A stretch of DNA of 22,073 bases, from positions 1 to 22,073 of the forward strand of contig JAEYNY010000206.1 in NCBI GenBank assembly GCA_023412275.1, given 5' to 3'. The DNA comes from Bacillota bacterium. GTDB taxonomy: Bacteria > Bacillota > Clostridia > Acetivibrionales > DSM-1351. The notes beneath the pieces are model-generated. The model did no database searches. It was not told the origin of the DNA and saw only the letters and a program-made list of their open reading frames with translations. A program made the position numbers and the translations under genes. Shown here piece after piece: positions 1-8,706 of the stretch (position 1 is the stretch's first letter; each line of letters opens with the position of its first letter).

Positions 1-2
1 AG

Positions 3-200
3 AACACTATCAGAAAGTCCGCACTCAAGACTACTGTTAAAAAATGCAAGGAAGCTATCGCTACTGGTGAAAATAAAACTGACGCTTATAAAGCAGCTAC
101 AAAGGCTTTAGATAAAGCCGCAGCAAAGAACTTAATGCATAAAAACACCGCTGCGAGAAAGAAATCCAGATTAGCAAAAGCCTTAAATGCAGCAAAATAA
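3..200 (+). CDS. rpsT: 30S ribosomal protein S20, C-terminal part (5' end outside window)
   Basis: The reading frame enters from the left edge and ends at TAA 198-200, giving 65 visible residues. The product is very rich in Lys and Ala, with runs such as KATKALDKAAAKN-like helices and an end reading RKKSRLAKALNAAK. This composition and ending are typical of bacterial S20 (about 87-90 aa), which binds 16S rRNA in the body of the 30S subunit, so roughly 22-25 N-terminal residues lie outside the window. A strong hairpin terminator follows within 11 bases. S20 next to hemW is common in Clostridia. Identification rests on composition and the conserved C-terminus, not on an alignment. Confidence 0.9.
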   Translation, partial: NTIRKSALKTTVKKCKEAIATGENKTDAYKAATKALDKAAAKNLMHKNTAARKKSRLAKALNAAK

Positions 201-210
201 TTAAAAAACA

Positions 211-243
211 AAAACTCAGGTTTAACCCTGAGTTTTTATTTTT
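211..243. terminator. Intrinsic terminator between rpsT and hemW
   Basis: A perfect 10-bp stem, AAAACTCAGG (211-220) with CCTGAGTTTT (227-236), encloses a 6-base loop and runs into GTTTTTATTTTT on the plus strand. The A-run on the left side gives a U-rich tail in the opposite direction too, so it can serve both the rpsT transcript and the convergent hemW transcript. Confidence 0.9.
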
Positions 244-248
244 GCATT

Positions 249-1400
249 TTATACAAATTCTACAAAAACCTGATTTGCCAAATCAAAACCAAGTCTTGTT
301 AATTTAACGGAATCACCTGCTATTTCAATAAGTCCTTTATTCTCAAGCTTTTCAAAAGAATCATTATACTTTGTAAATAAGTTCTCATTAAAACGCTGTA
401 AGAATTCCTTTCCTGTTACCCCTTTTGTTAGCCGTAATCCCAGAAACATGTATTCAGACATTTTATCAGAAAGCTCAAGTGGAAATTCCTCATGTACAGG
501 TTTGTCCTCACGTTTCAGATAATCTATATATCCCTCTATGGAAACTTGGTTTGAAAATCTTATGTCCTTCAAACATGAATGTGCTCCTGCACCCAGGCCA
601 AGGTAGTCCACACACTTCCAATATGTCAGATTGTGTTTACATTCATACCCCTCTTTTGCAAAGTTGGATATTTCGTACTGCTTTAATTCCTGTTCACTCA
701 GGTAATCAACTGCATAATGGTACAATTCCCTGTCAAGTTCGTCTTCTACCGGTACAAGGCTGCCTTCTTCCTCCATACTACCGAATTTAGTACCTTCTTC
801 AATTTTAAGACTGTAAGCTGAAATATGGTTGATACCCAAAGAAATCAAATATCCAAGGGTTTCTTTCCAGTCATCAAGGGTCTGTCCGGGAATTCCAAAA
901 ATAACATCACAATTAATATTTTCAAAACCAACATCTCTTGCATTTTTTACACTTTCAGAAAAATCCTTGTGACTATGGCATCTTCCAAGGTATTTAAGAA
1001 GCTTGTTCTGATATGCCTGTAATCCTATACTTATTCTATTTATACCTGCCTTTTTATAAGCCTTTAGTTTTTCTATGCTTAAAGTACCTGGGTTGCTTTC
1101 TATACTTATTTCACACTTGTCAGATATTTTAAACTCAGTCCTGCATTTTTCCAATATTTCTGAAATATATCTATCATCAACTGCCGAAGGCGTACCACCA
1201 CCTATAAATATCGTATTGATTATATAATCTTTCATGTCTTCTTTATAAAGCTCGATTTCTTTCTTCATGGCTTTAAAGTAATTCTCAGCAAAATTAATCT
1301 TTCCTGCATAGGAGTTAAAATCACAGTAATTACATTTCGAGCTGCAAAAGGGTACGTGGATATATAAACCTGCATTATCCCTATAAAGCAAAGCCTTCAT
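249..1400 (-). CDS. hemW: HemW-type radical SAM heme chaperone (HemN-like)
   Basis: 383 aa. The radical-SAM cluster motif is C19-x3-C23-x2-C26 followed by D-F (CSSKCNYCDF). The F after the last Cys, rather than the extra C of true HemN (CxxxCxxCxC), points to HemW, a heme-binding chaperone that delivers heme to target proteins, rather than coproporphyrinogen III dehydrogenase. Other family marks are IFIGGGTPS, SIESNPGTL, RISIGLQ and the GIPGQT segment. Length is normal for HemW (about 375-400). Start: GGGAG lies directly against the ATG at 1398-1400 with no spacing, which is poor. A TTG at codon 4 (1389-1391) would have a 9-base gap and is a serious alternative, giving MLYRDNAGLYIHVPF. Convergent with rpsT and divergent from the MATE gene. 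Confidence 0.9.
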   Translation of the reverse strand: MKALLYRDNAGLYIHVPFCSSKCNYCDFNSYAGKINFAENYFKAMKKEIELYKEDMKDYIINTIFIGGGTPSAVDDRYISEILEKCRTEFKISDKCEISIESNPGTLSIEKLKAYKKAGINRISIGLQAYQNKLLKYLGRCHSHKDFSESVKNARDVGFENINCDVIFGIPGQTLDDWKETLGYLISLGINHISAYSLKIEEGTKFGSMEEEGSLVPVEDELDRELYHYAVDYLSEQELKQYEISNFAKEGYECKHNLTYWKCVDYLGLGAGAHSCLKDIRFSNQVSIEGYIDYLKREDKPVHEEFPLELSDKMSEYMFLGLRLTKGVTGKEFLQRFNENLFTKYNDSFEKLENKGLIEIAGDSVKLTRLGFDLANQVFVEFV

Positions 1401-1450
1401 CTCCCAAAAGTAAGGTTTTATTAACTTTACTTATGGTATCACATTATGAT

Positions 1451-1478
1451 ATTGTATACTAGTTATAAAATGATTCAA
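1451..1478 (-). promoter_or_regulatory. Candidate sigma-A promoter for hemW
   Basis: Read on the minus strand, TTGAAT (1473-1478) is followed after 16 bases by TACAAT (1451-1456). A plus-strand TATACT (1455-1460), a possible -10 for the divergent MATE gene, overlaps this -10. No good -35 for the MATE promoter is visible. Consensus matching only. Confidence 0.4.
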
Positions 1479-1495
1479 AATACGGAGTATTCAAA

Positions 1496-2860
1496 ATGGA
1501 AAACAACATCATAATAAAGGACACTAAATCCTTCTACAAAATGGCTTTCGCTCTGGTTCTTCCTATGGCTGTCCAAAACCTAATAAATGTAGTAATAACC
1601 TCAATAGATGTTCTTATGCTTGGAAAAGTAAGTGAAACTGTACTTTCTGCTGCTTCCCTGGCAGGTCAGGTTCAGTTTATAATGACCCTCATATTTTTTG
1701 GACTAACATCAGGCGCGGCAGTACTTACAGCTCAATACTGGGGTAAAGGTGACACCAAAAGCATTGAAAAAATCATGGGAATCTGTATGAGATTTTCTCT
1801 TTTGGTAGCACTATTTTTTACTGTAATCGTATTACTATTTCCTGCACAGGTTATGACTATTTTTACAAATGAAGCACCGGTTATTGCAGAAGGCGTAAAA
1901 TACCTTAAAATTATAGCCTTATCATACATTTTTATGTCAATTACCATGATTTATCTTAACATTATGAGAAGTGTGGAACGTGTAATTATTTCTACAGTTG
2001 TATACCTCGCTTCACTTATTGTTAACTTAATTATTGCATCATCTCTTATTTTCGGTCTTTTTGGTTTACCTAAAATGGGAATAGTTGGTGCAGCAATAGC
2101 AACTCTGGCTGCACGGGGGGTTGAATTGCTAATTGTTATTATATATCACTTGAAGTTTAATAAGCTGATTAAATTCAAGCCTTCTGATTTATTGATACAC
2201 GATAAATTATTATTTAGGGATTTTCTAATTTATTCAATTCCCGTTACATTAAATGAGCTTATGTGGGGTGCTGGCGTAGCTACCAATGCCATTGTAATAG
2301 GACACCTGGGGAGTTCGGTAGTCTCGGCAAATTCCGTAGCTCAGATTGCCAGACAGCTTGCAACAGTCATAGCATTCGGACTTGCAAATGCAACAGCCAT
2401 AACTGTGGGAAAGGCAATCGGAGAGAATAATTATGAAGGTGCAAAGAATTATGCAAATCGTTTTATAAAGCTAAGTATTCTTGCAGGTATAGGCGGAGGA
2501 GTTCTTATACTCATTGCAAGGCCATTTCTTATGTCAACACTTAACCTTACTCCTATAACAAGGGGCCATTTATCGGTTATGATGTTCGTCATGTCCTATT
2601 TCGTGGTTGCACAAGCCTACAACACTACCCTTGTAGTTGGGGTTTTCCGTGGCGGAGGAGACACAAAGTTTGGTCTGTTCCTTGACGTATTGACCATGTG
2701 GGGCGGTTCAATCCTATTTGGTGCATTGGCAGCTTTCATTTTCAAATGGAGTGTACCTGTTGTATACATAATTCTGATGAGTGATGAAATTATTAAAGTT
2801 CCTCTGGTTTTATGGAGATACAGAAGCCTAAAATGGCTTAGAAATGTGACAAGAGATTAG
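1496..2860 (+). CDS. MATE family multidrug/cation efflux transporter
   Basis: 454 aa, the usual MATE length, strongly hydrophobic with about 12 predicted membrane segments in two homologous halves. Family signs include the N-terminal FALVLPMAVQNLINVVITSIDVLMLG segment read in two parts, Q-rich helix 2 (SLAGQVQF), GLTSGAAVLTAQYWGKGD in the first loop and its second-half counterpart ANATAITVGKAIGENN. Members of this family (NorM/DinF group) export cationic drugs or metabolites by H+ or Na+ antiport at the cytoplasmic membrane; the substrate here cannot be read from sequence. ATG 1496 has CGGAG 8 bases upstream. It stands alone between the divergent hemW and a convergent response regulator and ends at a strong shared terminator. 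Confidence 0.88.
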   Translation: MENNIIIKDTKSFYKMAFALVLPMAVQNLINVVITSIDVLMLGKVSETVLSAASLAGQVQFIMTLIFFGLTSGAAVLTAQYWGKGDTKSIEKIMGICMRFSLLVALFFTVIVLLFPAQVMTIFTNEAPVIAEGVKYLKIIALSYIFMSITMIYLNIMRSVERVIISTVVYLASLIVNLIIASSLIFGLFGLPKMGIVGAAIATLAARGVELLIVIIYHLKFNKLIKFKPSDLLIHDKLLFRDFLIYSIPVTLNELMWGAGVATNAIVIGHLGSSVVSANSVAQIARQLATVIAFGLANATAITVGKAIGENNYEGAKNYANRFIKLSILAGIGGGVLILIARPFLMSTLNLTPITRGHLSVMMFVMSYFVVAQAYNTTLVVGVFRGGGDTKFGLFLDVLTMWGGSILFGALAAFIFKWSVPVVYIILMSDEIIKVPLVLWRYRSLKWLRNVTRD

Positions 2861-2877
2861 CTTTTAAGTTTATAAAT

Positions 2878-2899
2878 AGGGCTGTCGCGCGACAGCCCT
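2878..2899. terminator. Perfect 22-bp palindromic terminator between convergent genes
   Basis: Bases 2878-2899 are their own reverse complement: arm AGGGCTGTC, centre GCGC, arm GACAGCCCT. The plus strand continues TTATTATT and the minus strand continues ATTTATAAA, so both exits are U-rich. It lies 17 bases after the MATE stop and 5 bases beyond the response-regulator stop, as expected of a bidirectional terminator. Confidence 0.85.
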
Positions 2900-2904
2900 T
2901 ATTA

Positions 2905-4533
2905 TTAAAGCATGTTCAGCTTATCCCTGTAGTCAGTAGGATTTATACCTACAATTTTTTTGAATGCAGTACTAAAATAATATGCATCGCGGTAACCAAC
3001 CCTGTCTGCAATTTCATAAATTTTAAGGTCTGTACTTTTAAGCAGATTTTTTGCACTTTGAATTCTTAGGTTGGTAAGATAATCTATAAAATTCTGTCCT
3101 ATATGATCATTGAACAGTACGCTAAGGTAACCGGAACTAATCCCAAAATCCTTTGAAATACTTGTGAGGGTTATGTTCTCACTATAATTTCTATCCACAT
3201 AATCCTTTACTTTTGAAAGTAGTTTTTCATTTCTGTTACTTCTTTTTTGATTAATAAATTCATTAACTTTATAAAAAAAGCTCAGCAGCCATTCTTCAAG
3301 CTGTACCAGATTATTTATTTCCTTTACATCAAAATGAAGGTTGAAATCCTCCCCCATTATTTCAAAAACATCGTAGCCCAACTCATTTATTGTTTTGCAG
3401 GATAAAAGTACTATATTATAAATAATGGTATTTATGGCATCCAACTCAAGTTTTGAACTCTTAATCTGTGTAATTATGTCAACAATATCCTTTTTTATCT
3501 CAGGAAATGCACCTATTTTAAGGTCATCATACAGCTTCGTATCTCCGAGAATGTGAAGTTGTTTACTGTAAACCTTATTACCAAAGTTAAGGTCGTTAAA
3601 AATGTAAACAATTTCTCTTCCGTAAACACGATCCAGTAAAGCTGCTGAACAGGCTTCCCTGTATGAAATATGCACGTCTGTAAGGTTTTTGTATTTATTC
3701 CCAATACCAGTTGTGATGGAAAATCCCAGTTCCTGTCTTCCTATCTTAATTAAGTCTTCAAATGCAGGAATAAATTTGTCAATATCCTCATAAACGACAA
3801 TTACAAGCTGATCTATTTTATAATTTATAACAGAGTAACCCAGTTTGTCTTCGTTGGATAAATCTGTTCCTAAGGATGAAAGAAACTTGGTTACAAGGTT
3901 ATAAAAGGACAGATTTACTATATATTTCTGCTCTTCATCCTCTTCTCTTATAAGCTCCATAAAATTATTGATATTTACTACTGCAATAAAATAATCCCGA
4001 TCCTTTAATTTTGAAAGCTCAAGATAATTCAAGTCGCTCTCTATATCACCGATATAGCTGTTGCTTAATAAATCATTGAAAAGTTTTTCACGTAAGGCTT
4101 TCTTATTTTCTCTTAACTGTCTTCTCAGGTTTTCAACTTCTACCCGTTCGTTCCTCTCCCTTATAATTTCCTCCGAAAGTTTTTTAACGATATCTAAAAG
4201 ATCCTTTGATTTAAAGGGTTTAAGGATATAATCATTTACATTGAGCTTCACCGACTCCTTTGCATACTCAAACTCTGCATATGCTGTAATAATTATACAT
4301 TTGATACCACGATTAAGGCTTTTAATCTCTCTTATGAGCTCTATACCGTTCATTTCGGGCATTTGTATATCGGTGATTACTATGTCAATGTTATTTTTTC
4401 TGACAATATCAAGGGCCTCAATACCATTGCTTGCTTGAAGAACCTCAACAAATCCGTGTTCCTTCCAATTTGTATTATATATTATTTTGTTCCGTATCAT
4501 TTCTTCATCTTCAACAACTAAAAGCCTGAACAT
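2905..4533 (-). CDS. YesN-type response regulator, REC + AraC DNA-binding domain
   Basis: 542 aa. Residues 1-120 form a receiver domain with acidic pocket E8/D9, phospho-acceptor D55 (VITDIQMPEMNG), T83 and K105 (ILKPFK). Residues about 170-330 resemble the GGDEF-like middle domain of YesN/CdaR regulators (SITTGIGNKYKNL...SYREA). Residues about 441-542 hold two AraC-type helix-turn-helices (LTSISKDFGISSGYLSVLF and IYEIADRVGYRDAYYFSTAFK, ending GINPTDYR). It is the expected transcriptional output of the adjacent kinase and probably activates the sugar transporter operon at 7534-11523; the target is inferred from position. It starts 4 bases after the kinase stop, behind a GGTGAGGGT ribosome binding site, so the two are co-transcribed. 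Confidence 0.92.
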   Translation of the reverse strand: MFRLLVVEDEEMIRNKIIYNTNWKEHGFVEVLQASNGIEALDIVRKNNIDIVITDIQMPEMNGIELIREIKSLNRGIKCIIITAYAEFEYAKESVKLNVNDYILKPFKSKDLLDIVKKLSEEIIRERNERVEVENLRRQLRENKKALREKLFNDLLSNSYIGDIESDLNYLELSKLKDRDYFIAVVNINNFMELIREEDEEQKYIVNLSFYNLVTKFLSSLGTDLSNEDKLGYSVINYKIDQLVIVVYEDIDKFIPAFEDLIKIGRQELGFSITTGIGNKYKNLTDVHISYREACSAALLDRVYGREIVYIFNDLNFGNKVYSKQLHILGDTKLYDDLKIGAFPEIKKDIVDIITQIKSSKLELDAINTIIYNIVLLSCKTINELGYDVFEIMGEDFNLHFDVKEINNLVQLEEWLLSFFYKVNEFINQKRSNRNEKLLSKVKDYVDRNYSENITLTSISKDFGISSGYLSVLFNDHIGQNFIDYLTNLRIQSAKNLLKSTDLKIYEIADRVGYRDAYYFSTAFKKIVGINPTDYRDKLNML

Positions 4534-4537
4534 ACCC

Positions 4538-6313
4538 TCACCTACCTATCTGCGGAATATTTACGACTACTTTTGTACCTACAGATACCTTGCTTTGGTA
4601 TTTTAAGCCGTATTCACTTCCAAAATTCAATTTTATGCGTTCATTTACATTTCTAATACCAAAATACATATTTTGATCCTCAACCTCTTCTTCCCCTGCC
4701 ATAATTCGGTTAAGCTGCTGAGTTTTTTCTTCCCCTATACCTTCACCATTATCTGAGATTTCAAATATGATCTGATCATCCTTTAAATAGCCATTTATAA
4801 CTATTAGGCCTTTTTTATCCAAATTTCTTATACCATGATATATAGAATTCTCAACAAGGGGCTGTAATATTAACTTAACAGTTCTAAAATTGTAAATTTC
4901 ATCATCTATCTCAAACAAATAATCAAATTTGTAAGAAAATCTGAATTGCTGTATCATCAGATAGCTTCTGATGTGGTCAATTTCTTCCCTTATAAAAACA
5001 ACTTCCCTTCCGTGGCTAAGGCTTGTTCTAAAGAACTTGCCAAGGGAATCAACAATATCTATAGCATCGTCATTCCTATTCTGTTCAAGAAGTCCGATTA
5101 TAGAATCAAGAGTGTTGTAAACAAAATGCGGTTTAATAAGCTCCTGCATTGCCTTCATTTCCATAACTCTTATTTTCTGTTGATCGTCTTTGACCTTATC
5201 CATAAGCTCTCTTATCTGATTCATCATTTTATTAAAACTACTTGCCAACTGCCCTATCTCATCCCTGGTCCTTATATCGGCATAAATAGACAAATCATTT
5301 TCAGAAGCTTGTTTCATGATGCTCCTCAGCTTTCTCATTGGATTTGTAAGGACAGAGGTAAGATATATGGTAAGCAGTAAAATTATAAGGATTATTAAGG
5401 TTATAAGCCAGAAAAATACACTTCTGAGGGCACTGACTTCTCTGGTCATCTCAGCCTCAGGGGTAACCCCTATAATTTTCCACCCGGTAATAGCAGACGT
5501 CTTATAGGTAATAATATAATTTGTATCATTAATACTGTCTATAAGGCTTCCATCTTTACTATCCATAAGCTTAGGATTTTGAGTAATTGTATTTGAAAAC
5601 CCCAGCTTATCTGAGCTCTGTGGTGTAAATACCACTTTACCATCCTTTTCAAAGAAAACAAAACCTGTTTCACCAAGCTTAATATCACTACAGATTTTCT
5701 TCAGGAAATTTACATCTATGTCAATAGCCATAATTCCCATATCCCCTTTTACAGTGCGGTTCACTGCCTGACCTATGGAAAAGACTTTTTTATTCAAAAT
5801 ATTAAAATGTGGTGGCTGTATTGCTACAACATCCTTCCTTTGTGTAACCAGCTCACTATATAATGGTTCATTGGTTATATCTCCCCAATACCTACCGTAA
5901 CAACTTATAGCACTTCCCGAGGGAGATATATATCTTATGTCTACCAAATCTGTTTTCATTTGTTTAAGACTGTCAAAAGTTTCCCAAATCCTCACTGTAT
6001 ATTTTCTGTTTCCTTCTATATCTCCTGCTTCATTTAATTTTGAATACTGCTGAAAGTAATAATTACTTCTTAATCTCATGATATTTTCAATATCACTGAT
6101 ATAGGTTTCCAAATTTTTGTCAACTCGTTCTATTACCTGTTCCGAATAGCTTGCTACATTTTTATGGAGGTTTTGCAAATACATTTGGTATGAAATAAGT
6201 CCAAAAACCAGTATGGGTACAAGACCCAAAGCCAGAAAGCAAATGGTCATTTTTGATCTTATGCTGTAAATACTGAACTTCCTGAACAAACCAAATAAAA
6301 AGTTGTCCTTCAT
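4538..6313 (-). CDS. YesM/LytS-type sensor histidine kinase
   Basis: 591 aa. Membrane segment 1 lies near residues 23-45. An extracytoplasmic sensor of about 250 residues (46-298) has dCache-like features (GVMAIDID-like strand at 193-200, GETGFVFF..DGKVVFTP at 214-230). Membrane segment 2 is near 299-320 and a HAMP linker is at about 321-373. The His_kinase domain follows with phospho-accepting H396 in IKPHFVYNTLD. The ATPase domain has an N-box at LILQPLVENSIYHG (N489), G1 DNGEG (521-525) and G2 FGIRNVNERI (551-560). This layout is typical of kinases paired with YesN regulators, often sensing carbohydrates. Its start lies 2 bases after the binding-protein stop, so the three genes form one operon. 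The binding protein may present ligand to this kinase's outer domain (inference). Confidence 0.92.
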   Translation of the reverse strand: MKDNFLFGLFRKFSIYSIRSKMTICFLALGLVPILVFGLISYQMYLQNLHKNVASYSEQVIERVDKNLETYISDIENIMRLRSNYYFQQYSKLNEAGDIEGNRKYTVRIWETFDSLKQMKTDLVDIRYISPSGSAISCYGRYWGDITNEPLYSELVTQRKDVVAIQPPHFNILNKKVFSIGQAVNRTVKGDMGIMAIDIDVNFLKKICSDIKLGETGFVFFEKDGKVVFTPQSSDKLGFSNTITQNPKLMDSKDGSLIDSINDTNYIITYKTSAITGWKIIGVTPEAEMTREVSALRSVFFWLITLIILIILLLTIYLTSVLTNPMRKLRSIMKQASENDLSIYADIRTRDEIGQLASSFNKMMNQIRELMDKVKDDQQKIRVMEMKAMQELIKPHFVYNTLDSIIGLLEQNRNDDAIDIVDSLGKFFRTSLSHGREVVFIREEIDHIRSYLMIQQFRFSYKFDYLFEIDDEIYNFRTVKLILQPLVENSIYHGIRNLDKKGLIVINGYLKDDQIIFEISDNGEGIGEEKTQQLNRIMAGEEEVEDQNMYFGIRNVNERIKLNFGSEYGLKYQSKVSVGTKVVVNIPQIGR

Positions 6314-6315
6314 AA

Positions 6316-7383
6316 TTATTTAATCTCCCATCTTTGTTTTCCTTGAAGGAGTTTAGCAAAATTACTCTTATTACCCAGTTCAAGACCTGTATCTATAAAA
6401 CTTGAAGGAATTTTTTCTCCTTTAATTGCTTTATACAGATTTTTTATACTCAACTCGCCCATTTTATTAAAATTCTGTCCCACCAGCGAATCTGCCAGCC
6501 CCTTTTCAGCGGCTTCCAACACCGGATAATAGGTATCTACAAGAATAGAAATTCCTCCGTTTTTACACCATGCATGAAAGCCCGGAAGTGATTCCGGCGG
6601 TGAAACAAAGGGCCATCCTCCCGTACTAAAAAAAACATCCGGAGTATCCCCTGACCTAATATGATTTTCCAGCATGTCTCCTGCAATATTTACGTCATCA
6701 TTGCAATACAGTGTGCCTGTTATATTAAGTTGGATTCCTCCCGCACGAGCCGTTTCAAGAAAGCCATTGAGTCTCTTGTTGAGATTGTTGCTTTCTTTAT
6801 CTGCTGTCATTATTAAAAGGTCTAGTGCCTGCTTGTCCTTTCCCTTAGCCTTAACTTCTTTTATCAGAGCCTTTCCACATGCTACACCCGCAGCATAATT
6901 GTCGGTTCCACAGTAGAAAAGCCTGTTGCTGCCTGGAGAATCCGAATCAAATGTTGCAACCTTTATACCTGCCTGGACAGCTTTGTCAATAACAGGCTTT
7001 ATTTTAATGGGATCGATACAACTAATAACAATTCCGTCTACTTTGCGTCGGATAAGGCTCTCCACTATAGCAATCTGTACATTTGTATCTGACTGCATAG
7101 GCCCCAGCCATTCTACTTTAACTCCAAGTTCCCTTCCAACGCGCTCACCCTGTTCAAGTGCATCAAGAAAAACCGGATTATCAAGAGATTTTGGAACCAT
7201 AGCTATTGTAATATTCTTTTTTTCAGAAACCTTAGAATTTTCTTCATAAGATGTGCTTGGCTTAGCTTCTTCTCCTTTTTTGTCATAGGCTGAACCGCCG
7301 CACCCCGGTAAAGCTATAAATAACGCCAATACCAAGTAAACGAGTTTGATTTTATTGAAAAATCTCTTTTTATCCATTTTCAA
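6316..7383 (-). CDS. Sugar-binding lipoprotein, putative sensory partner of the kinase
   Basis: 355 aa. A type 1 periplasmic binding protein (RbsB/LacI-like fold) with signal peptide and lipobox ALPGC (C28), so it should be anchored outside the membrane. A short polar linker (31-55) precedes the domain starting ITIAMVPKSLDNPVFLDALEQG, with VDGIVISCIDP, IKVATFDSDSPG and GTDNYAAG as family segments. The first gene of a three-gene operon with the kinase and regulator, it lacks its own permease and ATPase, which argues for a sensing rather than transport role. The comparable XylFII binds xylose and activates LytS. The ligand here is unknown but likely a monosaccharide. Start: TTG at 7381-7383 has AAGGAG six to seven bases upstream; ATG at 7375-7377 is a close alternative at 12 bases. 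Confidence 0.88.
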   Translation of the reverse strand: MKMDKKRFFNKIKLVYLVLALFIALPGCGGSAYDKKGEEAKPSTSYEENSKVSEKKNITIAMVPKSLDNPVFLDALEQGERVGRELGVKVEWLGPMQSDTNVQIAIVESLIRRKVDGIVISCIDPIKIKPVIDKAVQAGIKVATFDSDSPGSNRLFYCGTDNYAAGVACGKALIKEVKAKGKDKQALDLLIMTADKESNNLNKRLNGFLETARAGGIQLNITGTLYCNDDVNIAGDMLENHIRSGDTPDVFFSTGGWPFVSPPESLPGFHAWCKNGGISILVDTYYPVLEAAEKGLADSLVGQNFNKMGELSIKNLYKAIKGEKIPSSFIDTGLELGNKSNFAKLLQGKQRWEIK

Positions 7384-7423
7384 TTAAAACTCCTTAATTG
7401 TATTAGTATTTGCCCCCACTTGA

Positions 7424-7432
7424 ATTATATCA
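7424..7432 (-). promoter_or_regulatory. Extended -10 promoter for the sensor operon
   Basis: The minus strand reads TGATATAAT here, a TGn-TATAAT extended -10, about 41 bases before the binding-protein start. The -35 region (TTTATT at 7447-7452, 17-base spacing) is weak, which extended -10 promoters tolerate. It lies just after the terminator of the transporter operon, indicating separate expression of binding protein, kinase and regulator. Confidence 0.5.
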
Positions 7433-7453
7433 TTAAAGCAGCTGCCAATAAAA

Positions 7454-7510
7454 ATAATAGGATTTCTACCGCCGGAAATAAATAATACTGACAGTACGAA
7501 ATCCTATTAT
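7454..7510 (-). terminator. Terminator after the transporter operon
   Basis: A perfect 13-bp inverted repeat (ATAATAGGATTTC at 7454-7466 with GAAATCCTATTAT at 7498-7510) is separated by 31 bases. On the minus strand the second arm continues TTTTATT. It sits 23 bases after the gguB stop. The long loop is unusual for a terminator, but the position and U-run support the call. Confidence 0.65.
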
Positions 7511-7533
7511 AATATTTGTAAACTTAAGTCTTT

Positions 7534-8706
7534 TTATTTTGATTTTGATTTGGAAAGTACATCAAATGCAACTGCTACCAATAATACAAGACCTTTGATT
7601 GTCATCTGCATGTCACTACCTACTCCAAGTATTGACATACCGTTATTGAGAACACCCATAACCAGGGCACCAATAACACCTCCAACAACTGTTCCTATTC
7701 CACCGTAAGCAGATGCTCCACCTATAAAGCAGGCTGCAATAGCATCAAGTTCAAAGTTAACTCCAGCTTGAGGAGAAGCTGCATTAAGACGTGCAGTGAA
7801 AGTTATACCTGCCAGTGCAGCCAACACTGCCATATTTACATATGAGAAGAAAAGAACCTTGTTAGTATTTATACCTGACAGCTTTGCAGCTTTTTCATTT
7901 CCGCCCATTGCATAAAGATAACGTCCAGGCACTGTCTTCATAGTAAATATTGAATATGCCAGTATCAGAATACCAATTAATGCAAGGATTATTGGAATTC
8001 CCTTGTAAACAGCCAACCAGTAAGTGAAAACACCTATTGCAGCTACCACAAGAATTAATTGGATTATAAACAGATAACCCGGTGTAACTTCAAAATCATA
8101 TTTCTTTCTTTCTGCTCTCTTCTTAACTTCCAGATAAATATATATAATTGAAACAATTACTCCTATGAACAGAGTCAACATGTTAAACTTTGTGCCAAAT
8201 CCACTAAATAGGTCAGGAATGTAACCTGCGCTTATATTAGTAAAACTTTCAGGGAAAGGTGAAAGAGTCAATCCTTTAAGCATGGTTATTGTAAGACCCC
8301 TAAAAATAAGCATTCCAGCCAAGGTAACTATAAATGCAGGAATTCTTACATATGCAATCCAGAAACCCTGCCAGATTCCAATAATACCACCAATTAAAAG
8401 GCATAGTAAAACGGCAAGTCCAACATTCATTTTCATATTTATTACAAAGATACCCATGATTCCGCCAATGAAAGCACAAACGGAACCCACCGAAAGGTCT
8501 ATGTTACCGCCGGTTAAAATACATAGGGTCATACCAACTGCAAGGATAAGAACATAGCTGTTTTGAAGTATCAAGTTTGATACGTTCATGGGTAACAGAA
8601 GGACACCCTTTGTTGCTATCTGAAAAAATGCCATTATTACAACCAAGGCAATCAGCATGGCATACTGCCTTAGGTTCTTTCTGAAAATATTTATAATTGT
8701 TTCCAT
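7534..8706 (-). CDS. gguB: Monosaccharide ABC transporter permease (GguB/MmsB type)
   Basis: 390 aa, integral membrane protein of the BPD_transp_2 (CUT2) family with roughly ten hydrophobic segments. Family segments are LTGGNIDLSVGSVCAFIGG near residues 65-83, VRIPAFIVTLAGMLIFRGL, and the C-terminal FIGGASAYGGIGTVVGGVIGALVMG. It forms the membrane pore of the importer with the ChvE-type binding protein and GguA-type ATPase. Its ATG overlaps the ATPase stop by one base (TAATG), with GGGAGG upstream, so translation is probably coupled. At 390 aa it is longer than RbsC (about 320), matching the GguB/MmsB subgroup, which has an extra stretch between helices (around 190-225, KKRAERKKYDFE). A hairpin terminator follows. 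Confidence 0.9.
   Translation of the reverse strand: METIINIFRKNLRQYAMLIALVVIMAFFQIATKGVLLLPMNVSNLILQNSYVLILAVGMTLCILTGGNIDLSVGSVCAFIGGIMGIFVINMKMNVGLAVLLCLLIGGIIGIWQGFWIAYVRIPAFIVTLAGMLIFRGLTITMLKGLTLSPFPESFTNISAGYIPDLFSGFGTKFNMLTLFIGVIVSIIYIYLEVKKRAERKKYDFEVTPGYLFIIQLILVVAAIGVFTYWLAVYKGIPIILALIGILILAYSIFTMKTVPGRYLYAMGGNEKAAKLSGINTNKVLFFSYVNMAVLAALAGITFTARLNAASPQAGVNFELDAIAACFIGGASAYGGIGTVVGGVIGALVMGVLNNGMSILGVGSDMQMTIKGLVLLVAVAFDVLSKSKSK

Noticed and set aside
249..1400. Annotation as coproporphyrinogen III oxidase HemN
   Set aside because: The Cys motif ends in C-D-F without the fourth Cys of HemN, which marks HemW.
2878..2899. 22-bp perfect palindrome as a repressor operator or recombination site
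   Set aside because: Its place between two convergent stop codons and U-rich exits on both sides fit a bidirectional terminator; no promoter is present there.
4946..5380. 144-codon plus-strand open frame inside the kinase gene
   Set aside because: It is fully antisense to conserved kinase domains, and its translation shows no recognisable domain.
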